DNA of 64,000 nucleotides from Candidatus Microthrix subdominans (GCA_016719385.1 JADJZA010000001.1:186001-250000); one strand, 5' to 3'; shown: positions 52,008 through 60,581, counted from the first letter of the stretch. Made by a program: numbers and translations. Notes: generated from the sequence alone by a model not told the origin.

Positions 52008-53139
52008 GGGATCAGGGGCCCCGTCCCGAATGAGTGAGGTGCCAAACGGCCCGCACGCTGCGCTGACCACACGGTTCTGCCAGCTGGTCGGCGTACGCCT
52101 GCCGGTGGTGCAGACCGGCATGGGCTGGGTGAGCGGTGCCACGCTCACCGCAGCGACCGCCAATGCGGGCGGGCTCGGCATCCTCGCCTCGGCGACGATG
52201 ACCTTCGACGAGCTCGACGACGCCATCACCTGCGTTGCGGCCGCCACAGACGCCCCGTTCGGCGTCAACCTGCTTCCGGTCCAGGCCGATCTGGACAAGC
52301 GGCTGGGCCTGATGGAGGAGCGCGGCGTGGCGGTTGCGTCGTTTGCCGGGCCACCGTCGGCCAAGGTGGTCACCCGCCTCAACGACGCCGGCATCCACAC
52401 GATGGTCACCGTCGGCGCCCGCCGACACGCCGAGAAAATGGCCGGCCTCGGGGTCGCCTGCATCATCGCCCAGGGAGGCGAGGGCGGCGGCCACACCGGT
52501 GCGGTGCCCACCAGCCTGTTGGTGCCTGACGTGGCCGACGCGGTCGGGGCAGGCACGACGGCCGGCCCGACCGGCGACGGCGTCATCGTGCTCGGCGCCG
52601 GCGGCTATCGGGACGGTCGCGGCCTGGTGGCAGCGCTGGCCCAGGGGGCCGACGGCATCGCCATGGGCACCCGCTTTCTGCTCACCGCCGAGTCGGGCGT
52701 GCCCGACGAGATCAAGGCGATCTACCTCAAGACCCCGGTGACCGGCACGGTGCGGACCACCGCCATCGACGGGGCGCCCCAGCGGGTGATCGCCACCGAC
52801 GTCATCGCGGCGCTCGAGTCGGGCATCGCCCCGGTGCGGGTGGCCAACGCGCTGCGCAACGCGCTGAAGTTCCGGGCGCTGACCGGCACCTCGATGAAGG
52901 ACCTGGTCACCACCGGGCTGGCGATGCGCAAGAACCAGGATCTCACGTGGGCGCAGCTGGCGATGGCGGCCAACGCCCCGATGATGACCAAGGCGGCGAT
53001 GGTTGACGGCCAGGCCGAGGTGGGAATCCTGCCCACCGGTCAGGTGGTCGGCGTGATCGACTCGCTGCCGACGGTCGCCGAGGTGCTTGGCGACATCGTC
53101 ACCGAGGCCGAGGCCACCCTGGAGCGCCTCGCCGGCTGA
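52000..53139 (+). CDS. ipdC: Nitronate monooxygenase-like flavoprotein, IpdC-like
   Basis: 379 residues. TIM-barrel FMN protein of the 2-nitropropane dioxygenase family: VRLPVVQTGMGWVSGATLTA, AQGGEGGGHTGAV and VLGAGGYRDGRGLVAALAQG (FMN phosphate site). IpdC (Rv3553) reduces a double bond of a ring-opened steroid CoA ester. Two in-frame ATGs (52000 and 52030) lie in a duplicated 17-base segment, so the exact start is open. Last ipd gene of the operon. Confidence 0.85.
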   Translation: MSEGSGAPSRMSEVPNGPHAALTTRFCQLVGVRLPVVQTGMGWVSGATLTAATANAGGLGILASATMTFDELDDAITCVAAATDAPFGVNLLPVQADLDKRLGLMEERGVAVASFAGPPSAKVVTRLNDAGIHTMVTVGARRHAEKMAGLGVACIIAQGGEGGGHTGAVPTSLLVPDVADAVGAGTTAGPTGDGVIVLGAGGYRDGRGLVAALAQGADGIAMGTRFLLTAESGVPDEIKAIYLKTPVTGTVRTTAIDGAPQRVIATDVIAALESGIAPVRVANALRNALKFRALTGTSMKDLVTTGLAMRKNQDLTWAQLAMAANAPMMTKAAMVDGQAEVGILPTGQVVGVIDSLPTVAEVLGDIVTEAEATLERLAG

Positions 53140-53190
53140 GCGGTGCCAAACTGCCAACCCGCAGTCCGAAAAGGTCAGGTAGGGTTTTCC

Positions 53191-53532
53191 ATGGGCCGTC
53201 ACACTTCGACTGACCTCAATGAAGAGGACTTTGCGCTGGGAGAGGCCGACAGATTGGCTCGGCAGCTGGCAGAGGCATTCAACAAGGATTACGAACGCGT
53301 CGATCTGGCCCCAGAAGTCTCGGTCCATCGGACGATCGGGGGAGATGACCAGCCTCTCTATGTGTTTCAGCTCAATGTCGACCTAGCGGACGACCTTCCG
53401 TCGGAGGAGTACCCGATGGATGAGCTGCAGGTCTTGGCGTCTGCGCTTCGAGCGAAGGTCGCCGGTACCGACATGGACCGTTGGCGGTGGTTGGTATCCC
53501 TTGGTACGAAAGCCGGTGCTGGCCGTCAATGA
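53191..53532 (+). CDS. Small acidic protein paired with HEPN gene (possible antitoxin)
   Basis: 113 residues, not recognised. It begins MGRHTSTDLNEEDFALGEAD, with a helical N-terminus rich in acidic residues and a following alpha/beta stretch (PLYVFQLNVDLADDLPSEEY). No nucleotidyltransferase motif of known MNT antitoxins is seen. ATG 53191 follows AGGTAGGG. It overlaps the HEPN gene by four bases (ATGA), the usual arrangement of toxin-antitoxin pairs. Confidence 0.6.
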   Translation: MGRHTSTDLNEEDFALGEADRLARQLAEAFNKDYERVDLAPEVSVHRTIGGDDQPLYVFQLNVDLADDLPSEEYPMDELQVLASALRAKVAGTDMDRWRWLVSLGTKAGAGRQ

Positions 53533-54077
53533 TCCGCCCCGACGATCTGTTGGACCACGCCCGGGCGTTGCTTCCGTCGCGACGCGGGCGTCCAAAGGAA
53601 GTTGACTTGCGGCGGGGCACGAGCGCTGCCTACTACGCCGTCTTTCAACATCTCACTGACGAAGCTGCTCGGCACCTTATTGGTTCGGCACCCCAGCTCG
53701 ACCAGAACAAGATCCGTCGCACTTGGTCGCACGGAGAACTGGCGGCGGCAGCTGACATGATCGACGAGCGCTCCAACGTTCTTAAGCGAGACCCGCACGC
53801 AGAACTCCCAAAGCCCGCTCAGGCATGGGGGCCCCTCGTAGACATGGCTGCAAAGGATGTGGCGCTGGTCGAGGCGCTCAGACTGTTCAGCGAACTTCAG
53901 GGGCGACGACATCTGGCTGACTACGACCATGATGCGTCCTTCGACAAGCTGACGTTGTTGTCTGCGCTCCGGGACGCGACCCGGTCGCGGGAGCTGCTCG
54001 CAGCTGCATCCGCAGCCAGCCGAGAAGCGCTCTTCACCCTCATAACGGTCCGTCGTTCCGATTTCAGGGAGCGCTGA
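53529..54077 (+). CDS. HEPN-domain protein with RX4H motif (putative RNase toxin)
   Basis: 182 residues, mostly helical. LRRGTSAAYYAVFQHLTDEA is a typical first HEPN helix and R63-RTWS-H68 is the RX4-6H motif of HEPN nucleases that cut RNA. The gene is translationally coupled to the small upstream gene. The module interrupts the steroid cluster and has slightly lower GC and more varied codons. It could act as toxin-antitoxin or abortive-infection pair; this is inference from motif and layout. Confidence 0.7.
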   Translation: MIRPDDLLDHARALLPSRRGRPKEVDLRRGTSAAYYAVFQHLTDEAARHLIGSAPQLDQNKIRRTWSHGELAAAADMIDERSNVLKRDPHAELPKPAQAWGPLVDMAAKDVALVEALRLFSELQGRRHLADYDHDASFDKLTLLSALRDATRSRELLAAASAASREALFTLITVRRSDFRER

Positions 54078-54114
54078 CGGTGCTGAAACTAGCTCAGAAG
54101 AGGATGCCTACACG

Positions 54115-55377
54115 ATGATGCTGCCTGAGCGCAGGGGACCAGTGCTGAAGGTGCGAGAGCTGACCGATCCCGCCAAAGTGGGCATGGACGCCGAACGTCT
54201 GGCCCGCATCGACGACCACTTCCGGGCCTACGTCGACGATGGCCGCCTGCCCGGCTGGACCATTGCGGTCACCCGGCGCGGCCAGCTGGTACACCGAACC
54301 AACTACGGCGCCGCCGACCCCGCCGATGGGCGACAGGTCACCGACGACACCGTCTTTCGCATCTACTCGATGACCAAGCCGATCACGTCGGTGGCGGCGA
54401 TGATGCTCTACGAGGAGGGTCGCTTCGAGCTGACCGACCCCCTTGAGGCCTACCTGCCCGAGTTTGCCGACACCCGCGTGTGGCGGGGTGGTTCCAGCAC
54501 GGCGCCGGTCACCGAGCCGATCACCGAGCCGCTGCGGATCTGGCACCTGCTCACCCACACCTCGGGCCTCACCTACGGCTTTCAGCGCAGCCACCCGACC
54601 GACGCCCTGTATCGGGACGCCGGCTACGAGTTGGGTGCCCCCGCCGGGGTCACCCTGGCCGACGCAGTGAAGACCTGGGCGGGGTTGCCGCTGGCGTTTC
54701 AGCCGGGAACCGCCTGGTGCTACTCGGTGTCCACCGACGTGCTCGGCCGCCTGGTCGAGGTGCTCAGCGGGCAGAGCCTGGACGTCTTCCTGGCAGAACG
54801 AATCCTGGGGCCGCTCGGCATGGTCGACACTGCCTTCGGGCTGGCCGAGGACCAGCGCAGCCGGCTGGCGGCGCTGCACGTGCCCGACCCGGCCTCCAGG
54901 AAGGCGGTGCGCTTCGACGAGCTGGCGCCGGTCAGCCGCACCGTGCCGTCGTTCCTGTCGGGCGGCGGTGGCCTGGTGTCGACAGCGGACGACTACCTGC
55001 GCTTCTGCGACTTCCTGCTGCGCCAGGGTGAGCGCAACGGGGTGCGTCTGCTCAGCCCCCGCACCGTCGACTACATGACCCGCAACCACCTGCCAGGCGG
55101 GTCCGACCTGGCCGGGTACGCCCGGTCGATGTTCGCCGAGACCGCCTACGCCGGGGTCGGTTTTGGGCTGGGGTTCTCCGTCGTCGTGGACCCGGCGGCC
55201 AACAAGGTGCTCACCTCGCCGGGAACGTTCGCCTGGGGAGGGGCCGCCTCGACCGGTTTCTACGTCGACCCGGTCGAGGAGGTCACAGCGCTGTTCATGA
55301 CCCAGCTGCTGCCGTCGAGTACGTGGCCGCTGCGCAGCCAGCTCACCCAGCTGGTCAGCCAGGCGATCCTCGCCTGA
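54115..55377 (+). CDS. Serine hydrolase, class C beta-lactamase/esterase family
   Basis: 420 residues. Catalytic S85-M-T-K88 (RIYSMTKPITSVAAMM), Y203-S-V in place of YxN, and WGGAASTGFYVD near the end place it among EstB/LipE-like esterases. No signal peptide, so it is probably cytoplasmic and acts on esters rather than cell wall. It lies in the steroid cluster; a lactonase/esterase role there is possible. Convergent overlap of 23 bases with the next gene. Confidence 0.82.
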   Translation: MMLPERRGPVLKVRELTDPAKVGMDAERLARIDDHFRAYVDDGRLPGWTIAVTRRGQLVHRTNYGAADPADGRQVTDDTVFRIYSMTKPITSVAAMMLYEEGRFELTDPLEAYLPEFADTRVWRGGSSTAPVTEPITEPLRIWHLLTHTSGLTYGFQRSHPTDALYRDAGYELGAPAGVTLADAVKTWAGLPLAFQPGTAWCYSVSTDVLGRLVEVLSGQSLDVFLAERILGPLGMVDTAFGLAEDQRSRLAALHVPDPASRKAVRFDELAPVSRTVPSFLSGGGGLVSTADDYLRFCDFLLRQGERNGVRLLSPRTVDYMTRNHLPGGSDLAGYARSMFAETAYAGVGFGLGFSVVVDPAANKVLTSPGTFAWGGAASTGFYVDPVEEVTALFMTQLLPSSTWPLRSQLTQLVSQAILA

Positions 55378-55621
55378 GCTGATCGGCCGCCCGGGACGAC
55401 TTGCGAACTCCGGGGATCAACCGAAGCGCCACCATCAGCGCCTCGGACAACTCGCTGACGTCGGCGCCGATCGTCTGCACCTTGCCGTCGACCACCTCCA
55501 CCAGGCGCAACACATCGGGAAGGACCCGGTCCAGCGACTGTTGGAGCGGTTCGATGCGGCCATCGATGGCATCGACGACCGCGACTGCGCCGTCGATGTT
55601 GGCGCCGATCTGCTCGGCCAC
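55355..55621 (-). CDS. Small coiled-coil hypothetical protein
   Basis: 88 residues, predicted alpha-helical with heptad-like Leu/Val/Ile (IEPLQQSLDRVLPDVLRLVE, VDGKVQTIGADVSELSEAL), then a basic C-terminus. No family recognised. GTG start; it begins just before the DUF4349 gene ends. Codon positions show normal high-GC third bases, supporting coding, but confidence is modest. Confidence 0.45.
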   Translation of the reverse strand: MAEQIGANIDGAVAVVDAIDGRIEPLQQSLDRVLPDVLRLVEVVDGKVQTIGADVSELSEALMVALRLIPGVRKSSRAADQLRRGSPG

Positions 55622-55639
55622 CCCGAACGAGCTGTTCCA

Positions 55640-56902
55640 TCAACGATCTCCCCATGGGGCAACCATATCGACGGTCCTGTCGTCACCGGGCGTCGGAGGA
55701 CCCTGCGCCGAGGCCAACCGTGCGGCTGCGTGCCCGGCGCCGCGGCGCCGACGGACCAGGCGAACGACCAACCACACGAGCAGCCCGATGGCCAGGAACG
55801 GGGCGATGGCGGCCACGGCGACGACGATGGCGTTCACGACGGCGGTGAAGGCCTGCCAGCCGCTGGTCAGCCCGTCGATGAAGCCGACGCCGTCGTCCTC
55901 GTCGATCACCGGGTCGAGGCGCTTTCCGGTCTCGGTGATCGTCAGGGTCACCGTCGACTCGGCCACCTGGGCCTCGATCGTTCGCAGCTGCCCCTGGATG
56001 CCCTCCAGCTCGGTCTCCCGGCGCAGCAGCTCGCTTTCGAGCATGCCGATCTGGCCGGCATCCGATGCGTCGGCCAGAAAGCCCTGAAGCCGGGTGATCG
56101 AGGCCTTGAGCGTGGTGATCCGACCCTCCAGGTCGGTCACCGTGCCGGTGACGTCGTCGGTCGATACGCTGCGGTTGGTTACCTTGCCCAGCTCGGACAG
56201 CTGCTCCATGGCCGCATCGAAGTTCTTCGGTGGGATCGCCAGCGTGAGCACCACCGACGAGTTGCCCGAAAAGCTGGTCTGCTCCTGGGCGACCCGGCCA
56301 CCCAGGGCGCCGACGAGGGAGCGGGCCTTGGCCGCCGCCGTGTCCGGTTCTTTGGCGGTGAGGTCGAGGGTGGCGGTGCGCACCAGATCGCGGTCCACCC
56401 CGGTGACCTGCGGGGTCTCGGTCGGTCCGATGGGGATGCCGGGCGTCACCTCGTCGGTGGTCACCTCCGCAGCTGCGCCCGACTGGTCAGCGTTGGGGAC
56501 GCCGGCAGCCGGCTGCGCCCCCTTTGTCGAGACCCCGCCGTCGGGCTCTGCCCTTGCCACCTCGGGGTCGGGTAGTGCCGCACCGGTTGCTCCCGAGGTC
56601 GAGGCGTCGCCCGCCCCGGTGCCCTGCAGCGCCGTGCCCAGTCCGGCCAGGGCGGCGAGCGCCACGATCACAGCCAACGCCGCCAACCAGCGGTGACGGC
56701 CGAAGAAGCCGCCGAAGCGACGGAGTCGAGTGCTCGACGGCGGGGCGCCGGACCGGTCGCCGGGACCCGCCGAAGGTGGCCCGTCGGTCCGGTCAGCCGC
56801 AGCATCGACGTCCCCGCTCCGTTCGGACCGCCGGTGTCCTTCGTCGTCGGTGGGCGCCGTTGCGTCGTGTGGCGGACGGGTGGGGGTGATCATCGTGCTC
56901 AT
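55640..56902 (-). CDS. DUF4349 domain membrane protein
   Basis: 420 residues. A hydrophilic Pro/Asp-rich N-terminus, one membrane helix (WLAALAVIVALAALAGLGTA), then the DUF4349 domain (RTATLDLTAKEPDTAAAKAR, VVLTLAIPPKNFDAAMEQLS, a coiled-coil) and two C-terminal helices ending in arginines. DUF4349 proteins are of unknown function, sometimes called putative lipoproteins. GAGGAG precedes the ATG. Divergent from the acyl-CoA dehydrogenase genes. Confidence 0.8.
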   Translation of the reverse strand: MSTMITPTRPPHDATAPTDDEGHRRSERSGDVDAAADRTDGPPSAGPGDRSGAPPSSTRLRRFGGFFGRHRWLAALAVIVALAALAGLGTALQGTGAGDASTSGATGAALPDPEVARAEPDGGVSTKGAQPAAGVPNADQSGAAAEVTTDEVTPGIPIGPTETPQVTGVDRDLVRTATLDLTAKEPDTAAAKARSLVGALGGRVAQEQTSFSGNSSVVLTLAIPPKNFDAAMEQLSELGKVTNRSVSTDDVTGTVTDLEGRITTLKASITRLQGFLADASDAGQIGMLESELLRRETELEGIQGQLRTIEAQVAESTVTLTITETGKRLDPVIDEDDGVGFIDGLTSGWQAFTAVVNAIVVAVAAIAPFLAIGLLVWLVVRLVRRRRGAGHAAARLASAQGPPTPGDDRTVDMVAPWGDR

Positions 56903-57096
56903 CGGCGCTCCTCAGGTCATGGTGTAGCCGTGGGTGTGGAGATGAGACGTTCCGAGCTGCCCCGCGAGTTCCCGAATGCTCAGGATTGTTTCGGTTCCTG
57001 CGCCGGAGGGCGGCAGGGCGTCGCTTCTCGCAGGCCGGATATCGGCTGCGCTCATCGGACTGGTACCTTCATCCATCCCGACCCGCCGGAGGACCG

Positions 57097-58260
57097 ATGG
57101 AACTGCTCGACAGCCCCAGCGAGGCTGCATTTCGCGTCGAGGTGCGCGGCTGGCTCGCCGACCACGTGCCCGCCGAGCCGCTGCCCTCCGGCGACACCGC
57201 CGAGGGCTTTGCCGCCCATCTCGATTGGGAACGCACGCTGTTCGAGGCCCGCTATGCGGTCGTCTCGTGGCCCGAGGCCTACGGGGGCCGGGAGGCCACC
57301 CTGTGGGAGTGGCTGATCTTCGAGGAGGAGTACTACCGGGCCGGGGCACCCCAGCGGGTGACCCAGAACGGCATCTTCCTGTTGGCGCCCACCATTTTTG
57401 AGTACGGCACCCAGGAACAACAGGATCGGTTCCTCCCCCGCATGGCGTCGGCCGACGACCTGTGGTGCCAGGGCTGGTCCGAACCCAACGCCGGCAGCGA
57501 CCTGGCGGCGATCACCTCGAAGGCGGTGCGCGACGAGGCAGCTGGCGGCTGGCGGTTGACCGGCCAGAAAACCTGGACCACCCGGGGGGCGTTCTGTACC
57601 CACCTGTTCGGGCTGTTCCGCACCGACCCCGATCAGCAGCGCCATCGTGGCCTCACTTACTTCATGGTGCCTCTGGACGCCGAGGGCATCACCGTGCGCG
57701 GCTTCACCCGCCTCGACGGCGATGAGGGCTTTGCCGAAGTGTTCTTCGAGGACGCGTTCGTCTCCGACGAGTGGGTGCTGGGGGGGGTGGACGCCGGCTG
57801 GTCGGTCGCCATGTCGACCACCTCGTCCGAGCGGGGGCTCACCTTGCGGTCGCCGGGACGGTTCATGGCGACCGCCGAGCGGCTGGTCGCCCGGGCGCAA
57901 GAGTGCCCCGATCTCGATCCGGTGCTCGCCGACCGGGTCACCACGGCGTGGATGGCCGCCGAGGCCTACCAGCTCTACACCCTGGCCGACGTCACCGACG
58001 TGACCGAGGGCCGCCCGCCGGGCGCCCGTTCCAGCCTCAACAAGCTGTGGTGGTCCGAGCTCGACGTCGAGCTGCACCGGGTGGGCCTCGAGCTGGCCGG
58101 TGCGGAGGCCGAACTCGACGAGGGCTCGCCGGGTGCCGTCGACGACGGCCGTTGGATGAAGGGCTGGCAGTTTGCGCTGTCCGGGCCGATCTACGCCGGC
58201 ACCAACGAGATCCAACGCAACATCGTCGCCGAGCGCGTGCTCGGCCTGCCCCGCAAGTGA
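57097..58260 (+). CDS. Acyl-CoA dehydrogenase, steroid-type subunit
   Basis: 387 residues. LWCQGWSEPNAGSDLAAITS is the FAD/substrate region; IYAGTNEIQRNIVAERVLGLP is the C-terminal signature. The usual MCAD Glu position reads YAGT, so the base may instead be the Glu of SSERGL, as in actinobacterial heterotetrameric enzymes. Two adjacent dehydrogenase genes suggest an alpha2-beta2 enzyme as in mycobacterial steroid degradation. CGGAGG precedes the ATG. Confidence 0.85.
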   Translation: MELLDSPSEAAFRVEVRGWLADHVPAEPLPSGDTAEGFAAHLDWERTLFEARYAVVSWPEAYGGREATLWEWLIFEEEYYRAGAPQRVTQNGIFLLAPTIFEYGTQEQQDRFLPRMASADDLWCQGWSEPNAGSDLAAITSKAVRDEAAGGWRLTGQKTWTTRGAFCTHLFGLFRTDPDQQRHRGLTYFMVPLDAEGITVRGFTRLDGDEGFAEVFFEDAFVSDEWVLGGVDAGWSVAMSTTSSERGLTLRSPGRFMATAERLVARAQECPDLDPVLADRVTTAWMAAEAYQLYTLADVTDVTEGRPPGARSSLNKLWWSELDVELHRVGLELAGAEAELDEGSPGAVDDGRWMKGWQFALSGPIYAGTNEIQRNIVAERVLGLPRK

Positions 58261-58320
58261 GCGCCGGGGTGATCGACGCAGCGGCCACATCAGCACTGAG
58301 CAACAACAGGGAGCTTCGCC

Positions 58321-59370
58321 ATGCGGTTCGCATTTGAGGACGAGCAACTGGAACTGGCCGACGCGGTTCGGGACCTGCTGATCCGTGAGGTGCCGGCCAG
58401 TCGGGTACGAGAGGCGTGGGACTCGGACGACGGTCGGCTGCACGACGTGTGGGCCAAGCTGGCCGACATGGGCGTGCTGGGGCTGATGGTTCCCGAGGCC
58501 CACGGCGGCTTTGGCCTGTCCGAGGAGGAGCTGGTGCTCGCCCTCACCGAGTGCGGCCGCGTGGCCCTGCCCGACCCGGTGTTGTCCTCCGCCATGGTCG
58601 TGGCCCCAATGCTGGCCGAGGTGATCGGTCAGGAGCACCCGCCCGAGGGCGCGGTCGAGCTGGCCACCACGTGGCTGGAGCGGCTGCCCGGCGGCGCCAC
58701 CGCCGTGCCGGCGTTCCCGGCCGCCAAAACGGTGGCCTTCGCCAACTCGGCCGACGTCATCATCGGGTACGCAGACGGCGAGCTTCACGTCGTCGACCCC
58801 TCGTCGGTGCGGCTGTCGCCGGAGCGGTCGGTCGACGGCGCCCGCAAGCTGTCGCGCGTCGAGTGGCAGACCCACCCCGACACGCTGTTGGCCGATGGCG
58901 ACGCCGCCCGGGCGATGATCCGCAACGGCTGGAACCGGGCGGCGCTCGGCACCGCCGCTCAGCTGCTGGGCCTGGGCGAGACCATGCTGGACATGACGGT
59001 CGGCTACGTCTCCGAGCGCAAGCAGTTCGGCGTGCCGGTCGGGTCGTTTCAGGCGGTCAAGCACCACCTGGCCGACGCCCGCCTGCAGCTGTCGTTCGCG
59101 GCTCCGATGGTGCACCGTGCGGCGCACAGCCTGGCCAACGGCGATCCCGACGCGCATCGCCACGTGTCGATGGCCAAGGCGATGGCCTCGGAGGCTGTCA
59201 TGTTCGTTGGCGAGCAGGCGCTGCAGTGCCATGGGGCGATCGGCTACACGACCGAGTACGACCTGCACCTGTACCTGAAGCGCAGTTGGGCCCTGGCTTC
59301 CCGCTTCGGTGATGCCCGCTGGCACCGCCGCCGGGTGGCGGCCGCCCTTGGCTTGGATCCGCTGACGTAG
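58321..59370 (+). CDS. Acyl-CoA dehydrogenase, second subunit
   Basis: 349 residues, shorter than its neighbour. MRFAFEDEQLELADAVRDLL start, YVSERKQFGVPVGSFQAVKH (FAD contact) and QCHGAIGYTTEYDLHLYLKR are conserved. It lacks the NEIQRN signature, consistent with the non-catalytic or complementary chain of a heterotetramer. 60 bases after the first gene, with CAGGGAG upstream of the ATG. Confidence 0.85.
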   Translation: MRFAFEDEQLELADAVRDLLIREVPASRVREAWDSDDGRLHDVWAKLADMGVLGLMVPEAHGGFGLSEEELVLALTECGRVALPDPVLSSAMVVAPMLAEVIGQEHPPEGAVELATTWLERLPGGATAVPAFPAAKTVAFANSADVIIGYADGELHVVDPSSVRLSPERSVDGARKLSRVEWQTHPDTLLADGDAARAMIRNGWNRAALGTAAQLLGLGETMLDMTVGYVSERKQFGVPVGSFQAVKHHLADARLQLSFAAPMVHRAAHSLANGDPDAHRHVSMAKAMASEAVMFVGEQALQCHGAIGYTTEYDLHLYLKRSWALASRFGDARWHRRRVAAALGLDPLT

Positions 59371-59463
59371 AGAGACCGTGCCGGCCCCCCAGATCGCCGG
59401 TTGCCGGTCGTGAGGCCCCGTGCGCTGGTAGCCCGACGGTCCTACTCGGGGTAGCATCGTGGT

Positions 59464-59682
59464 ATGAAGCTCAGCGTCAGTCTGCCCGAGGGCGATGTCG
59501 AGTACCTCGACGCCTACGCGGAAAAGCAGCGGCTGGGCTCCCGGTCCGCAGCGATTCAGAAGGCGGTGCGGTTGCTCCGCGCCTCAGAGCTCGGCGCTGC
59601 GTATGACGAGGCGTGGAGCGAGTGGGTGGACGGTGAGGATGACCATCTCTGGGACGTAGCGACCGCCGATGGGCTTGCCTGA
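59464..59682 (+). CDS. Ribbon-helix-helix antitoxin (MazE-like)
   Basis: 72 residues. KLSVSLPEGDVEYLDAYAEK and SRSAAIQKAVRLLRAS form a ribbon-helix-helix DNA-binding domain, followed by an acidic C-terminal tail (DEAWSEWVDGEDDHLWDV) that would block the toxin. TAGCAT (59452-59457) six bases before the ATG suggests a leaderless transcript. TGATG overlap with the toxin start. Confidence 0.82.
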   Translation: MKLSVSLPEGDVEYLDAYAEKQRLGSRSAAIQKAVRLLRASELGAAYDEAWSEWVDGEDDHLWDVATADGLA

Positions 59683-59732
59683 TGCGTCGCGGTGAGATCC
59701 GGTGGGTGGATCTCGATCCCAGTCGAGGCGCC
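59682..59732 (+). pseudogene. MazF/PemK-type toxin, cut off by poly-G tract
   Basis: Only the first 17 residues are readable (MRRGEIRWVDLDPSRGA), a clear match to the N-terminus of MazF-type RNases. The sequence then enters the poly-G tract, so about 90 residues are missing. The loss is most likely in the assembly rather than in the organism. Confidence 0.75.
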
Positions 59733-59844
59733 GGGGGGGGGGGGGGGGGCCGGGCGGGGGGGCGCCCCCAACGGGGGGGGGCGCGCGGCGGCGCGGCGCG
59801 GGGGGGGGGGGGGGGGGGCGGCGCGGCGCCCCCCCCCCCCCCCC
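59731..59844. other. Poly-G/poly-C low-complexity tract, probable artefact
   Basis: About 114 bases of G runs (up to about 22) that turn into an 18-base C run at the right edge. G on the left and C on the right is what read-through of a failed region from both directions gives with two-colour chemistry. The rest of mazF and the stop of vapC should lie here. Confidence 0.8.
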
Positions 59845-59845
59845 A

Positions 59846-60226
59846 CACGTCGTGAACCGCGAGTCGGCGCCCGAGCGCGTCGGCAACCTGTTCGATGTGG
59901 CCCCTGTTGGACGTCACGACGGCGTCGTCGCGACGCATGGCACCTTCAGCGACGGCGACATCGACGATGTCGGGGAGACCGCTCCGGGCGATCAACGTGC
60001 CGATTTGTCGAGCCTGGACTTCCAGCATGTTCTCCACCTGGCAGCCCTTTAACAGCCGGGTCAGGTGATGCTGCGGGCCCCCACGCCAGGCTTCGGCCAG
60101 CACGCCGACCGGAACTGTTGGCACCAACCCTCGGCTGAGCGAGGCCCGGTGGAGTGCCCACATCAGCCGATCGTCGCGTTCAGCTGCGATCAATGCGCCG
60201 GTGTCATAGGTCAGCCCGTTGGCCAT
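59846..60226 (-). CDS. PIN-domain toxin, VapC type (stop codon not visible)
   Basis: 127 readable residues. GLTYDTGALIAAERDD holds the first PIN Asp; E in VGVLAEAWRG, D in IVDVAVAEGAMRRDD and TSNRGHIEQVA are further PIN features. It is a Mg-dependent RNase. It ends VHDV, the normal family end, and the next codon starts with T just as the poly-G tract begins, so only the stop is lost. Start ATG overlaps the vapB stop (TGATG). Confidence 0.8.
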
Positions 60227-60480
60227 CACGCGGTCTTTGCAACCGGGTCGCCCAGGAGGCGGTCGAGGAGCGCGTCTCCAGCGGCGAGTTCAGCTGTGGT
60301 GAGCTGACCCACTTTGGCCTCCCACTCCTTGACCCCCTGTAGCCCCTCGCGCAGGAGCAGCGCGCGCTCGGCGGCTGCGGAGAGCCAAGCGGAAAAGGAC
60401 ATCCCGTCGGTTCTGGCGGCCCGTTCGACCCGGGCCGCCACGGAATCGTCCAAGGACACGGATCGTTTCGTCACGGCCAT
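60226..60480 (-). CDS. Antitoxin, VapB type (ribbon-helix-helix-like)
   Basis: 84 residues. VTKRSVSLDDSVAARVERAA and MSFSAWLSAAAERALLLREG form the DNA-binding part; the C-terminal half binds toxin. TACCAT (60487-60492) six bases before the ATG indicates a leaderless promoter, and a 14-bp palindrome overlaps the region just upstream. Confidence 0.8.
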   Translation of the reverse strand: MAVTKRSVSLDDSVAARVERAARTDGMSFSAWLSAAAERALLLREGLQGVKEWEAKVGQLTTAELAAGDALLDRLLGDPVAKTA

Positions 60481-60493
60481 GTGGCGATGGTAA

Positions 60494-60507
60494 TACTACC
60501 GGTAGTA
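60494..60507. promoter_or_regulatory. vapBC operator palindrome
   Basis: TACTACCGGTAGTA is a perfect 14-bp palindrome two bases upstream of the vapB -10. It is well placed for autorepression by the VapB-VapC complex. A further CCGGT half site follows. Confidence 0.7.
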
Positions 60508-60581
60508 CCGGTCAATGGGTCGGTGAGGCCCGGGTAGGGGGGCCGGGTAGCAGAGGGGGAGGGCCGGGTACGGTCTGGGCC

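Noticed and set aside
57052..59457. 801-residue antisense reading frame over the acyl-CoA dehydrogenases
   Set aside because: Covers two clear plus-strand genes and has no domains.
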